Below are positions 1-6,292 of a stretch of 6,900 nucleotides of DNA, in pieces. Source of the stretch: Pseudomonadota bacterium (GTDB lineage Bacteria > BMS3Abin14); NCBI GenBank assembly GCA_016937135.1, contig JAFGWO010000240.1, forward strand, positions 1-6,900, given 5' to 3'. The notes under the pieces are model-generated. The model made no database searches and was not told where the DNA came from. It worked only from the letters and a program-made list of their open reading frames with translations. Each line of letters begins with the position of its first letter. Positions within the stretch are counted from its first letter, which is position 1. The translations under genes and the position numbers were made by a program.

Positions 1-264
1 AAGGACACCCTCGGCAGCGGTGTGATTGTTCTGGCCTCCAGGGACGGGGACAAGGTTTTTCTCGTGGCCCGTGTCACAAAGGACCTTGTGGGGAGGATCC
101 CGGCGGGAGAGCTTGTGCGCCGGCTGGCCCCCATTGTGGGAGGGAGCGGAGGGGGGCGTCCGGACATGGCCCAGGCAGGAGGCAAGAAGCCGGAGGCCCT
201 TCCGCAACTCCTGGAGAGCGTGGATGGAATCCTCCGGGAACTGGCGGGCGAGCCGCCGGGGTGA
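1..264 (+). CDS. alaS: Alanyl-tRNA synthetase, C-terminal end (5' truncated by window edge)
   Basis: The reading frame is open from base 1 to a TGA at 262-264, giving the last 87 residues of a protein that begins upstream of the window. The visible segment has a hydrophobic strand-rich part (SGVIVLASRDGDKVFLVARV), then a glycine-rich signature (GGSGGGRPDMAQAGGK), and a short C-terminal helix. This is the typical ending of the DHHA1/C-Ala region of bacterial AlaRS, which charges tRNA-Ala in the cytoplasm; the C-terminal domain helps bind tRNA and links the aminoacylation and editing domains. The catalytic and editing domains are outside the window. Other DHHA1 proteins share parts of this fold, but the GGRPDMAQAGG-like motif is characteristic of AlaRS. 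It ends 68 nt before gspC on the same strand with no strong terminator, so some read-through into the secretion genes is possible. Confidence 0.93.
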   Translation, partial: KDTLGSGVIVLASRDGDKVFLVARVTKDLVGRIPAGELVRRLAPIVGGSGGGRPDMAQAGGKKPEALPQLLESVDGILRELAGEPPG

Positions 265-294
265 TGCCGGAAAGGATCCATATCAGACCCGGCA
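265..294 (+). repeat. Small inverted repeat after alaS (possible weak hairpin)
   Basis: TGCCGG at 265-270 is the exact reverse complement of CCGGCA at 289-294, with an 18-nt loop that itself contains the palindrome GGATCC. The repeat starts immediately after the alaS stop codon. It is not followed by a T run, so it is a poor candidate for an intrinsic terminator. A 6-bp repeat at this distance could also be chance. I see no convincing -35/-10 promoter in the rest of the 265-332 gap. Confidence 0.3.
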
Positions 295-332
295 GTCCAT
301 TTAGTCGGGGACGTAAGGAAAACAGCTGATCC

Positions 333-1262
333 ATGGACAGGCTGAAGACATACAGAATCTTCCTGACCCTCGGGGACCTGATCCTGCTGGCGCTGGCCGC
401 GTTTCTGGTAAGCGGGATCATCACTTCCCTCATGGTGCCTATTCCTGATGCGGTGGGCCTTTCTTCCCGGAGCCAGAAGGGTCCGATACCCCTGCCAGCC
501 CGGGAGACGGCCGCGGATACGGAGATCATCCTGAAGCGGAACCTTTTCGGGAGCCGGGTTGTGGTCCCGTCCCCTTCTCCCAGGGCGGTTGCTGAGGAGG
601 ACATGGAGGATCTCCCCGAGAGTTCCTTGCCCCTGACCCTGCTGGGCACGGCCGTCAATGTCCAGGGAGAAAAATCCCTTGCGGTCATCCTGAACAAGGA
701 TACGAGGGAGGAACAGGTTTACGCCGTGGGGGATACGGTGACGGGTGGGGCCGTGCTTTCCTCCGTGGCCCGAAACCGGGTGGTTCTCCTCAGGGATGGC
801 CAGGAGGAAATCCTGGAGAAAACCGAGGAAGAAAGCCAGTCCGCAAGGACCTCCACCCCCGAAAGGACCCGGCCTGAAAGGGCCCGGCCATCGGGGCCTT
901 CCCCAGGGGAAGACGCTTCTGTCACAGTGCGGAAAACAGGGGAAGACAGCTACGTCATGGACCGACGGGAAGTAGAGGGTGTCCTCCAGGATTTCAACAA
1001 GCTCCTCACCCAGATCCGGGTTGTCCCCCATTTCACGGAAGGGAACCCCGATGGATTCAAGATCTTCAACATCCGGCCCGGAAGTTTCTTTTCCCAGCTG
1101 GGAATGGTGAACGGCGATATTATCAAGAGAGTCAACGGTCTGGAGATCTCCGGGCCAGAACAGGCTCTCCAGATGTTCACCCAGCTCAGGGATGAAAGCC
1201 GGGTCACCGTGGACCTTGAACGGTTCAGGAAAAACCTTACCCTTCAATACGAGATCAGGTGA
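333..1262 (+). CDS. gspC: Type II secretion system inner-membrane protein GspC (PDZ type)
   Basis: This 309-residue protein is a bitopic inner-membrane T2SS component whose periplasmic part contacts the N0 domain of the GspD secretin and helps in substrate selection. A short cytoplasmic N-terminus (with R3, K5, R8) precedes one transmembrane helix at about residues 15-35. The homology region (HR) spans about 63-161, opening with the typical ILKRNLFG motif (66-73) and containing the LTLLGTAVN strand. A Pro/Arg/Glu-rich linker lies at about 165-200. A PDZ domain covers about 230-309, with G(x)FFSQLGMVNGDIIKRVNG. An in-frame TGA at 327-329 forces the ATG at 333 as the first possible start. Its Shine-Dalgarno (TAAGGA, 314-319) is rather far away, at 13 nt. 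The protein is slightly longer than many GspC proteins because of the linker. PDZ is the common alternative to the coiled-coil ending seen in XcpP-type proteins. Confidence 0.93.
   Translation: MDRLKTYRIFLTLGDLILLALAAFLVSGIITSLMVPIPDAVGLSSRSQKGPIPLPARETAADTEIILKRNLFGSRVVVPSPSPRAVAEEDMEDLPESSLPLTLLGTAVNVQGEKSLAVILNKDTREEQVYAVGDTVTGGAVLSSVARNRVVLLRDGQEEILEKTEEESQSARTSTPERTRPERARPSGPSPGEDASVTVRKTGEDSYVMDRREVEGVLQDFNKLLTQIRVVPHFTEGNPDGFKIFNIRPGSFFSQLGMVNGDIIKRVNGLEISGPEQALQMFTQLRDESRVTVDLERFRKNLTLQYEIR
861..890 (+). repeat. Tandem 15-bp repeat within gspC linker
   Basis: GAAAGGACCCGGCCT (861-875) is followed directly by GAAAGGGCCCGGCCA (876-890), matching at 13 of 15 positions. Being a multiple of three, the duplication stays in frame and encodes ERTRP-ERARP (residues 177-186) in the disordered linker between the HR and PDZ domains of GspC. 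It looks like a recent small tandem duplication that a flexible linker tolerates. Confidence 0.8.
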
Positions 1263-1266
1263 TGCC

Positions 1267-3264
1267 ATGAAAATTATGCCGGGAAAACCAGCGCTTCTGA
1301 TTCTTCTGGTCCTCTGTCTTTTCCCCCTCAAGGGATTTTCTGCCCAGACCTACAATATCGATTTTTCCGATGTCGATCTGAAGCAGGTCATCGAACTTGT
1401 GAGCGAGATCACGGGGAAGAATTTCCTGGTGGACGAGAGGGTCCAGGGAAGGGTTACGGTCATTGGCCCCAAGTCCCTCACCGGGCCGGAGATCTATCAG
1501 GTCTTTCTATCCGTTCTTCAAGCCAAGGGGTTTGCCGTGGTTCCTTCGGGCAAAATCAATAAAATTATCCCGGTGGCCAATATCCCTACTTCCGGCGTGG
1601 AGATCAAGGTGGGCGAGGTCAAGGATTTTTCCTACCTGGATCATTATGTGACGCATATCATCCCGGTGAAATACACGGGCGCCGAAGACCTGAAAAACCT
1701 TCTGACCCCCCTTATCCCCAAAACGGACAGCATCATCTCCTACGGGCCGACCAACCTCCTTATCGTGACAACAACGGAATCTGTGTTCACCCGGTTAGGC
1801 GAGATCATCAACCTCGTGGATGTCCCGGGGGCAGCCGAGGAGGTGCGGATCATAGAGGTTCAGTATGCCTCGGTTGGTGAACTTGCGGACAAGATAACCC
1901 AGGTCATTCAGACCCAGGCGGGGGTATCGGCCGCGAGAAGGGCTCCGAGGGGCCAGGCGCCGCAGGAAACCTCCTCCTCCACACAGGTCAAGATCATCCC
2001 CGATGACAGGACCAACTCCCTCATCGCCATAGGCGACATGCAGACCCTGGACCGCATCGAGGACCTGGTGCGCAGGCTGGATGTTTCGGTCCCCAGGGGT
2101 TCGGGCAAGATCCATGTCTATTACCTGCAGAATTCCGATGCCGCGGAGCTGGCCGCCGTTCTGACGGGGATCCCGCTGCAGGAATCGGTAGCCGACGTCG
2201 AGGGGACCCCGGAGCAGCCGACCCCCAGGCCCGCACCCAGGGCCACGGCCCCCAAATCCGAGATCTCCATTATCGCCGACGATGCCACCAACGCCCTCGT
2301 GATCACCGCGACGGCGGCTGAATTCGAGGCGTTAAAGGATATCATCCAGAAGCTCGATATCCCGAGAGAACAGGTGTTGGTGGAAGTCCTCATCGCTGAA
2401 ATCTCCTTTTCCAAGACCATGCAGCTCGGGGTCGAATGGCGCATCGGGGACGACTATAACGGGGATGCGGCTGTCTACGGCGGGACCAGCTTCGGGGAAT
2501 TCAACCAGCTTGCCCTGTCCTTTCCGACCCTTCCCAGCGGCCTTGTCGTCGGCGCCATTGGGGAGACCATCACTTTCGGGGACTACGAGTTCCCGAGCCT
2601 GGGTGCCCTTATACGTGCCCTGAGAACCGATTCGGATGTGAATATCCTCTCCACCCCGACCATCGTGACGACGGACAACAAGGAGGCGGAGATCATTGTG
2701 GGCCAGACGGTTCCCTTCCAGACCAGCCAGAAGTTCGATGCCAACAACCAGCCGATCTATACCTACGACTACCGGGATGTGGGGTTGACCTTGAAGCTCA
2801 CGCCCCAGATCAACAGCGATCGCTACGTCAAGATGGACATCTTCAGCAAGCTCGAGGCCCTGGTGTCGGGTACGAGCGGGACCTCGGACCTGGCCCCCAC
2901 CACCCTTAAAAGGCAGGCAAACACGACGGTGGTCGTAAAGGACGGGCACACCGTGGTGATCGGCGGCATGATCAGAGACGACAAGACAAAGAGTGTAAGC
3001 AGGGTTCCGCTCCTCGGGAGCCTTCCCCTCCTCGGACCTCTTTTCCGCAATGAGTCAACCACTTCCGAGAAGACCAATCTCCTCATCTTCATGACCCCGC
3101 GGGTCATTTCCGGATCCGAGGAACTTCAGGCCATCGGGCGGCAGCGTTTGGAAAAGTTCGGCGAGATCCCTCCCGAGTTCATGGAAAGGATTGATCTTGG
3201 GGATGAGGATCTCGACGCCGGGGCCGGGGAAGAAACACAAATCCTTCAGGAAGAGGAGCGATGA
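1267..3264 (+). CDS. gspD: Type II secretion system outer-membrane secretin GspD
   Basis: This 665-residue secretin forms the multimeric outer-membrane channel of the T2SS. A Sec signal peptide spans residues 1-26, with K2/K7, a leucine-rich core and probable cleavage after FSA. The periplasmic N0 domain lies at about 28-100 (YNIDFSDVDLKQVIELVSEITGKNF). Three KH-like secretin repeats follow: N1 at about 128-188, N2 at about 193-276 and N3 at about 281-364. N2 and N3 each carry a Pro/Ala/Ser-rich loop. The secretin barrel domain runs from about 370 to 614, with VPF at 482-484, the VIGGMI signature, the VPLLGSLPLLGPLFR segment and the closing LLIFMTPRVI. A short acidic tail follows, with no recognisable pilotin-binding S-domain. 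The frame is open upstream into gspC, but ATG 1267 is chosen because it puts the signal peptide at the N-terminus and has AGGTGA (1257-1262, overlapping the gspC stop) 4 nt upstream. ATG 1276 is an alternative. Length is usual for GspD. Confidence 0.96.
   Translation: MKIMPGKPALLILLVLCLFPLKGFSAQTYNIDFSDVDLKQVIELVSEITGKNFLVDERVQGRVTVIGPKSLTGPEIYQVFLSVLQAKGFAVVPSGKINKIIPVANIPTSGVEIKVGEVKDFSYLDHYVTHIIPVKYTGAEDLKNLLTPLIPKTDSIISYGPTNLLIVTTTESVFTRLGEIINLVDVPGAAEEVRIIEVQYASVGELADKITQVIQTQAGVSAARRAPRGQAPQETSSSTQVKIIPDDRTNSLIAIGDMQTLDRIEDLVRRLDVSVPRGSGKIHVYYLQNSDAAELAAVLTGIPLQESVADVEGTPEQPTPRPAPRATAPKSEISIIADDATNALVITATAAEFEALKDIIQKLDIPREQVLVEVLIAEISFSKTMQLGVEWRIGDDYNGDAAVYGGTSFGEFNQLALSFPTLPSGLVVGAIGETITFGDYEFPSLGALIRALRTDSDVNILSTPTIVTTDNKEAEIIVGQTVPFQTSQKFDANNQPIYTYDYRDVGLTLKLTPQINSDRYVKMDIFSKLEALVSGTSGTSDLAPTTLKRQANTTVVVKDGHTVVIGGMIRDDKTKSVSRVPLLGSLPLLGPLFRNESTTSEKTNLLIFMTPRVISGSEELQAIGRQRLEKFGEIPPEFMERIDLGDEDLDAGAGEETQILQEEER
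3248..3256 (+). promoter_or_regulatory. Ribosome binding site of gspE, inside gspD
   Basis: The purine-rich stretch AGGAAGAGG lies within the last codons of gspD, 4 nt (or 7 nt counting only AGGAAG) before the gspE ATG at 3261. The gspE start overlaps the gspD stop as ATGA (3261-3264), so translation of the two genes is probably coupled. The Glu-rich end of GspD (LQEEER) is partly dictated by this site. Confidence 0.6.
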
Positions 3265-4988
3265 CGTTCGCGGGTCTTGATGAACGGATATTAAAGGCCC
3301 TCTCCGACAAGGGGTGGATGAGCCCCAGGCAGGTCGAGGAGTTGGTGGGGCATGCCCGCCGAAAAGGCCAGGATCTGGGGGATGCCATCGTTGGAAGCGG
3401 AATCCTGGAAGAGGGGGAATTTCTAGGCCTCGTAAGTGAGGCGGCCAAGGTCCCGTTTCTCCTGGAGCTGCCCTCCGGCCCCAGGGTCGCGGAAAACACC
3501 GGGTCCCTCCCCATCCAGTTTGCGCGGAAGCACACCCTTTTCCCCTTCCAGGATCCCGCCGACGGGGTGCTCAAGGTCGCCGTCCACCGGCTTGACGGGG
3601 AAGTCCTTGAAAATGTCGCCACCTTCTTCGGGAGACCTGTTTCTCCTGTTCTTTCCACCAGAAAAACGATCTCCGAAGCCATCAACAGGACCTATGAGAG
3701 GTCTTCTGAGGCCGCCGGGGAGGCAATTGAGAGCCTGGAAAGCGGGGACCTCACCGTCCGCGCCTCGGACCTGGATGAACCACAGGATCTTCTGGACGCC
3801 TCCGACGAGGCGCCCATCATCAACTTCGTCAACTCGGTTCTTTACGAGGCCGTCAAGGACCGGGCAAGCGACATCCACTTTGAACCGTTCGAAGGGGATT
3901 TCTCCATCCGGTATCGCGTGGACGGGGTGCTGCACACTGCCCACAACCTCTCAAAAAAACACCATTCCCCCATCCTTTCCAGGGTCAAGGTCATGGCCAA
4001 CCTGGACATTGCTGAAAAGCGGCTGCCGCAGGACGGCAGGATCAGGATCAAGATCGCCGGAAAGGACGTGGATATCAGAGTCTCGACGGTGCCCACCAGC
4101 TTTGGCGAACGGGGGGTCCTCCGCCTTCTTGACCGGAGCCAGGTGCTCCTTGGCCTCGAGGAGATCGGCATGGCCGGGGACCACCTGCGGGCCATGGAGA
4201 AGATCACCCATCTGAGCCACGGGATCACCCTCGTCACAGGGCCCACGGGGAGCGGAAAAACCACCACCCTCTACGGGGCCTTGACCCGGATCAATTCCGC
4301 CGACAAGAACATCATCACCGTTGAGGATCCGGTGGAATACCAGCTCAAAGGGATCAGCCAGATCCAGGTCAACCCGAAGATCAACCTCACCTTCGCCAAT
4401 GGTCTTCGCTCCATCCTGAGACAGGACCCGAACGTGATCATGGTCGGGGAGATCCGGGATCTGGAAACGGCCCAGATAGCGATACAGGCCTCCCTGACAG
4501 GACATCTCGTGTTTTCCACCCTTCACACCAACGACGCGGCGGGGGCCGTGACCAGGCTTATTGACATGGGGGTGGAACCCTTCCTGGTGGCCTCTTCCGT
4601 TACCTCCATCCTGGCCCAGAGGCTTGTCCGGCGGATTTGCCCTAATTGCAAGGAGCAGTATGAGCCCCTTCCTGAGGAGATGGAGGAAACAGGTTTTTCC
4701 CGGGAGGATATCCCATCCGGCGGTCTCTGGCGGGGGGCAGGGTGTCCGAAATGCATCGGGACCGGTTATCTCGGGAGAACCGGGATCTATGAGCTCCTTA
4801 TGGTCACCGACGCTGTGAGGGGGGCCATTCTGAAGAACCCCGACAGCCAGACGGTGAAAAAGATCGCCCTGGATCAGGGGATGAGGACGTTAAGACAAGA
4901 CGGAGGGTTGAAAATCCTGGGGGGCGTCACGACTGTCGAAGAGGTTCTCAGGGTCACCCGGGAAGAGAACGGAAATGCCGCTCTTTGA
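3261..4988 (+). CDS. gspE: Type II secretion system assembly ATPase GspE
   Basis: This 575-residue cytoplasmic ATPase of the PilT/VirB11 secretion superfamily powers pseudopilus assembly. An N1E (MshEN/T2SSE_N-like) domain covers about residues 5-140 and an N2E domain about 180-290 (ASDIHFEP, RLPQDGRI). The C-terminal ATPase domain follows. It has Walker A GPTGSGKT at 327-334 (K333), an Asp box around VEDPVEY (E355, D356), Walker B-like NVIMVGEIRD at 391-400 (E397) and a His box GHLVFSTLHTND (H415, H422). A zinc-binding tetracysteine motif is present: C460-x2-C463, then C495-x2-C498, separated by 31 residues, as in GspE and some PilB proteins. All key residues are intact. PilB/MshE is the main alternative, but the position between gspD and gspF settles it as GspE. 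The start forms an ATGA overlap with the gspD stop, and the 3' end overlaps gspF by 14 nt. Confidence 0.96.
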   Translation: MTFAGLDERILKALSDKGWMSPRQVEELVGHARRKGQDLGDAIVGSGILEEGEFLGLVSEAAKVPFLLELPSGPRVAENTGSLPIQFARKHTLFPFQDPADGVLKVAVHRLDGEVLENVATFFGRPVSPVLSTRKTISEAINRTYERSSEAAGEAIESLESGDLTVRASDLDEPQDLLDASDEAPIINFVNSVLYEAVKDRASDIHFEPFEGDFSIRYRVDGVLHTAHNLSKKHHSPILSRVKVMANLDIAEKRLPQDGRIRIKIAGKDVDIRVSTVPTSFGERGVLRLLDRSQVLLGLEEIGMAGDHLRAMEKITHLSHGITLVTGPTGSGKTTTLYGALTRINSADKNIITVEDPVEYQLKGISQIQVNPKINLTFANGLRSILRQDPNVIMVGEIRDLETAQIAIQASLTGHLVFSTLHTNDAAGAVTRLIDMGVEPFLVASSVTSILAQRLVRRICPNCKEQYEPLPEEMEETGFSREDIPSGGLWRGAGCPKCIGTGYLGRTGIYELLMVTDAVRGAILKNPDSQTVKKIALDQGMRTLRQDGGLKILGGVTTVEEVLRVTREENGNAAL

Positions 4989-6198
4989 GTACACAGCATT
5001 AGACAGCAAGGGGAGAAAGAAAAACGGGTTTGTTGACGCCGTAACCGTCCAGTCCGCCAGGGAAAAGCTCAAGGCCGATGGTTTCTTCATTGTGAATCTC
5101 GCCTCGGCCGCGGTAGCTACCCGGGGCAAGGAGAGGGTCAGTTTCCCTATCTTTGTCCGCTTCTCGAGGTCCGACCTTGCCTCCATGACCCGGCAGCTTT
5201 CCACCTTGCTGAGGGCCGGACTGCCCCTCGTCCAGGCACTGGAAGCCTTGGTGGAACAGATGGAAAAGCCGGCCGTCCGAAAAACCCTGTCGGGAGTCAG
5301 AAACCTCGTCAACGAAGGGGCCTCCTTCCACGAAGCGCTGGCCCAATACCCCGGAGTGTTTCCCCCCATGTATATCCAGATGTGTCGCGCCGGCGAAGCG
5401 GGCGGATTCCTCGACGAGATCATGAAGCGCCTTGCCGGTACCCTCGAAAAGGAGGTGCAGATCCGCGGCCGGATCGCCGCCGCCCTCGTCTACCCCGTGG
5501 TCATGACCGTCATTGGAGGAGGCCTGCTCCTGTTCCTCCTCGCTTTCGTGGTTCCCCAGGTCATTTCCATTTTCTCCGACCTCGGCGAGAAACTCCCCCT
5601 TCCAACGAGGATCCTTCTTTTCCTCAGCGGTGTCGTTTCAAAATACTGGTTTCTGATGATTCTCGCCGCCGCAGGTCTTCTCGTCCTCTATGTTTTTTTG
5701 AACCGGAGCCGGAAATTCGGGATGACCCTCGACGCGTGGAAGCTTAAAATCCCCCTTTTCGGAGGGCTTTCCCTCAAGGTGGCAACGGTCCGTCTCTCCC
5801 ATATCCTGGGGACCCTTCTGGCGAGCGGGGTTCCCCTCATCAGGGCCCTCGAAGTGGTGGGGGACGTTTTGGGAAACCGGGTGCTCTCGGAGGCCGTGCA
5901 GCAGGCCGGGGTGTCGGTTTCGAGGGGAGGGTCCCTGGCCGACGCCTTCAGGGCAAGCGGCGTTTTCCCGCCCATTCTGCCAAGGGTCGTGGCGGTCGGG
6001 GAGCAAAGCGGAGATCTTTCGGGAATGCTCACCGGAATCGCCGATACCTACGAGGAGGAGGTGGCAAGGACCATCCAGGCCATGACAGCCGCTCTGGAGC
6101 CGATCCTCATCGTCGTGATGGCCATGATGGTTTTTTTCGTTGTAGTTTCCATCCTCCTTCCCATCTTTGAATTGAACCAGTTGGTAAGAAGCGGGTAG
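4975..6198 (+). CDS. gspF: Type II secretion system inner-membrane platform protein GspF
   Basis: This 407-residue polytopic inner-membrane protein is the platform that couples the GspE ATPase to pseudopilin extraction and assembly. It starts with the typical PLFEYTALDSKGRKKNGFVDA segment. Two T2SSF cytoplasmic helical domains follow: the first around residues 70-193 (MTRQLSTLLRAGLPLVQALE), the second around 270-395 (RLSHILGTLLASGVPLIRALE). Three transmembrane segments are visible, at about 168-194, 224-242 and 375-398. The length is the family's usual one. ATG 4975 lies inside the end of gspE, with GGAAGAGAA (4961-4969) 5 nt upstream, which implies translational coupling. PilC of type IV pili is homologous; the gsp context decides. 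It is followed by an atypical 94-nt purine-rich gap before gspG. Confidence 0.96.
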   Translation: MPLFEYTALDSKGRKKNGFVDAVTVQSAREKLKADGFFIVNLASAAVATRGKERVSFPIFVRFSRSDLASMTRQLSTLLRAGLPLVQALEALVEQMEKPAVRKTLSGVRNLVNEGASFHEALAQYPGVFPPMYIQMCRAGEAGGFLDEIMKRLAGTLEKEVQIRGRIAAALVYPVVMTVIGGGLLLFLLAFVVPQVISIFSDLGEKLPLPTRILLFLSGVVSKYWFLMILAAAGLLVLYVFLNRSRKFGMTLDAWKLKIPLFGGLSLKVATVRLSHILGTLLASGVPLIRALEVVGDVLGNRVLSEAVQQAGVSVSRGGSLADAFRASGVFPPILPRVVAVGEQSGDLSGMLTGIADTYEEEVARTIQAMTAALEPILIVVMAMMVFFVVVSILLPIFELNQLVRSG

Positions 6199-6219
6199 GA
6201 AGGAGGGGGAAAAAAGATC

Positions 6220-6242
6220 AAGGGAGAAGAAAGAAGAGGGAA
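6220..6242 (+). repeat. Perfect 23-nt homopurine mirror repeat (potential H-DNA)
   Basis: Bases 6220-6242 read the same forwards and backwards on one strand around A6231: arms AAGGGAGAAGA and AGAAGAGGGAA flank the central A. All are purines. Perfect homopurine mirror symmetry is the known sequence requirement for intramolecular triplex (H-DNA). The symmetry stops at C6219 versus G6243. The symmetry is a direct observation; that it forms a triplex in the cell is inference. Confidence 0.85.
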
Positions 6243-6267
6243 GGGAGAAGGCGCGCCCCCCTTTTTT
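6241..6267 (+). terminator. Weak hairpin with T-run between gspF and gspG (attenuator or processing site candidate)
   Basis: AAGGG (6241-6245) can pair with CCCTT (6259-6263). Inside it, G6247 can pair with C6258, and GG (6250-6251) with CC (6256-6257) across a CGCG loop. Bulges at A6246 and A6248-A6249 weaken the stem. Six T (6262-6267) follow or overlap the descending arm. The layout resembles an imperfect intrinsic terminator, but a strong one here would cut gspG off from the operon, so partial termination, an RNA processing or stabilising hairpin, or no function are all possible. Confidence 0.25.
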
Positions 6268-6281
6268 ATCGGGGAGGCTGA

Positions 6282-6287
6282 AAGGAG
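6282..6287 (+). promoter_or_regulatory. Shine-Dalgarno of gspG (decides GTG start)
   Basis: AAGGAG ends 5 nt before GTG at 6293. It is the strongest and best-spaced ribosome binding site in the window and supports the non-ATG start of gspG. This fits the need for high production of the major pseudopilin. Confidence 0.75.
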
Positions 6288-6292
6288 AAGTT

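Larger units (their letters stand above)
6199..6292 (+). other. Purine-rich gspF-gspG intergenic region
   Basis: This is the only sizeable gap among the secretion genes. From 6197 to 6251, 53 of 55 bases on the + strand are purines, the exceptions being T6218 and C6219. This is followed by GGCGCGCC (6250-6257), six C (6256-6261) and six T (6262-6267), then the gspG Shine-Dalgarno. No small ORF with convincing features is seen in it. Several SD-like motifs (AGGAAGGAGG, AAGGGAG) occur but do not sit in front of start codons other than that of gspG. Confidence 0.7.

Noticed and set aside
74..697. 207-residue open frame on the - strand spanning alaS, the gap and gspC
   Set aside because: It is a shadow of the GC-rich codons of alaS and gspC, rich in Arg/Pro/Ser/Gly with no domain or signal.
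1192..1266. Longer gspD starting at 1192 inside gspC
   Set aside because: It would put 25 polar residues before the signal peptide and a 71-nt overlap with gspC; ATG 1267 places the signal peptide at the N-terminus and has an SD.
2332..2949. 205-residue open frame on the - strand within gspD
   Set aside because: It is antisense to the conserved secretin domain and has no ribosome binding site or motif that I can recognise.
3436..4215. 259-residue + strand frame inside gspE
   Set aside because: It is an out-of-frame shadow of gspE; its product is Ser/Pro/Arg-rich and lacks motifs, while gspE has complete ATPase signatures.
6205..6267. G5A6 (6205-6215) and C6T6 (6256-6267) as a long inverted repeat
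   Set aside because: The second block is the direct complement, not the reverse complement, of the first, so the two cannot form an ordinary antiparallel hairpin.
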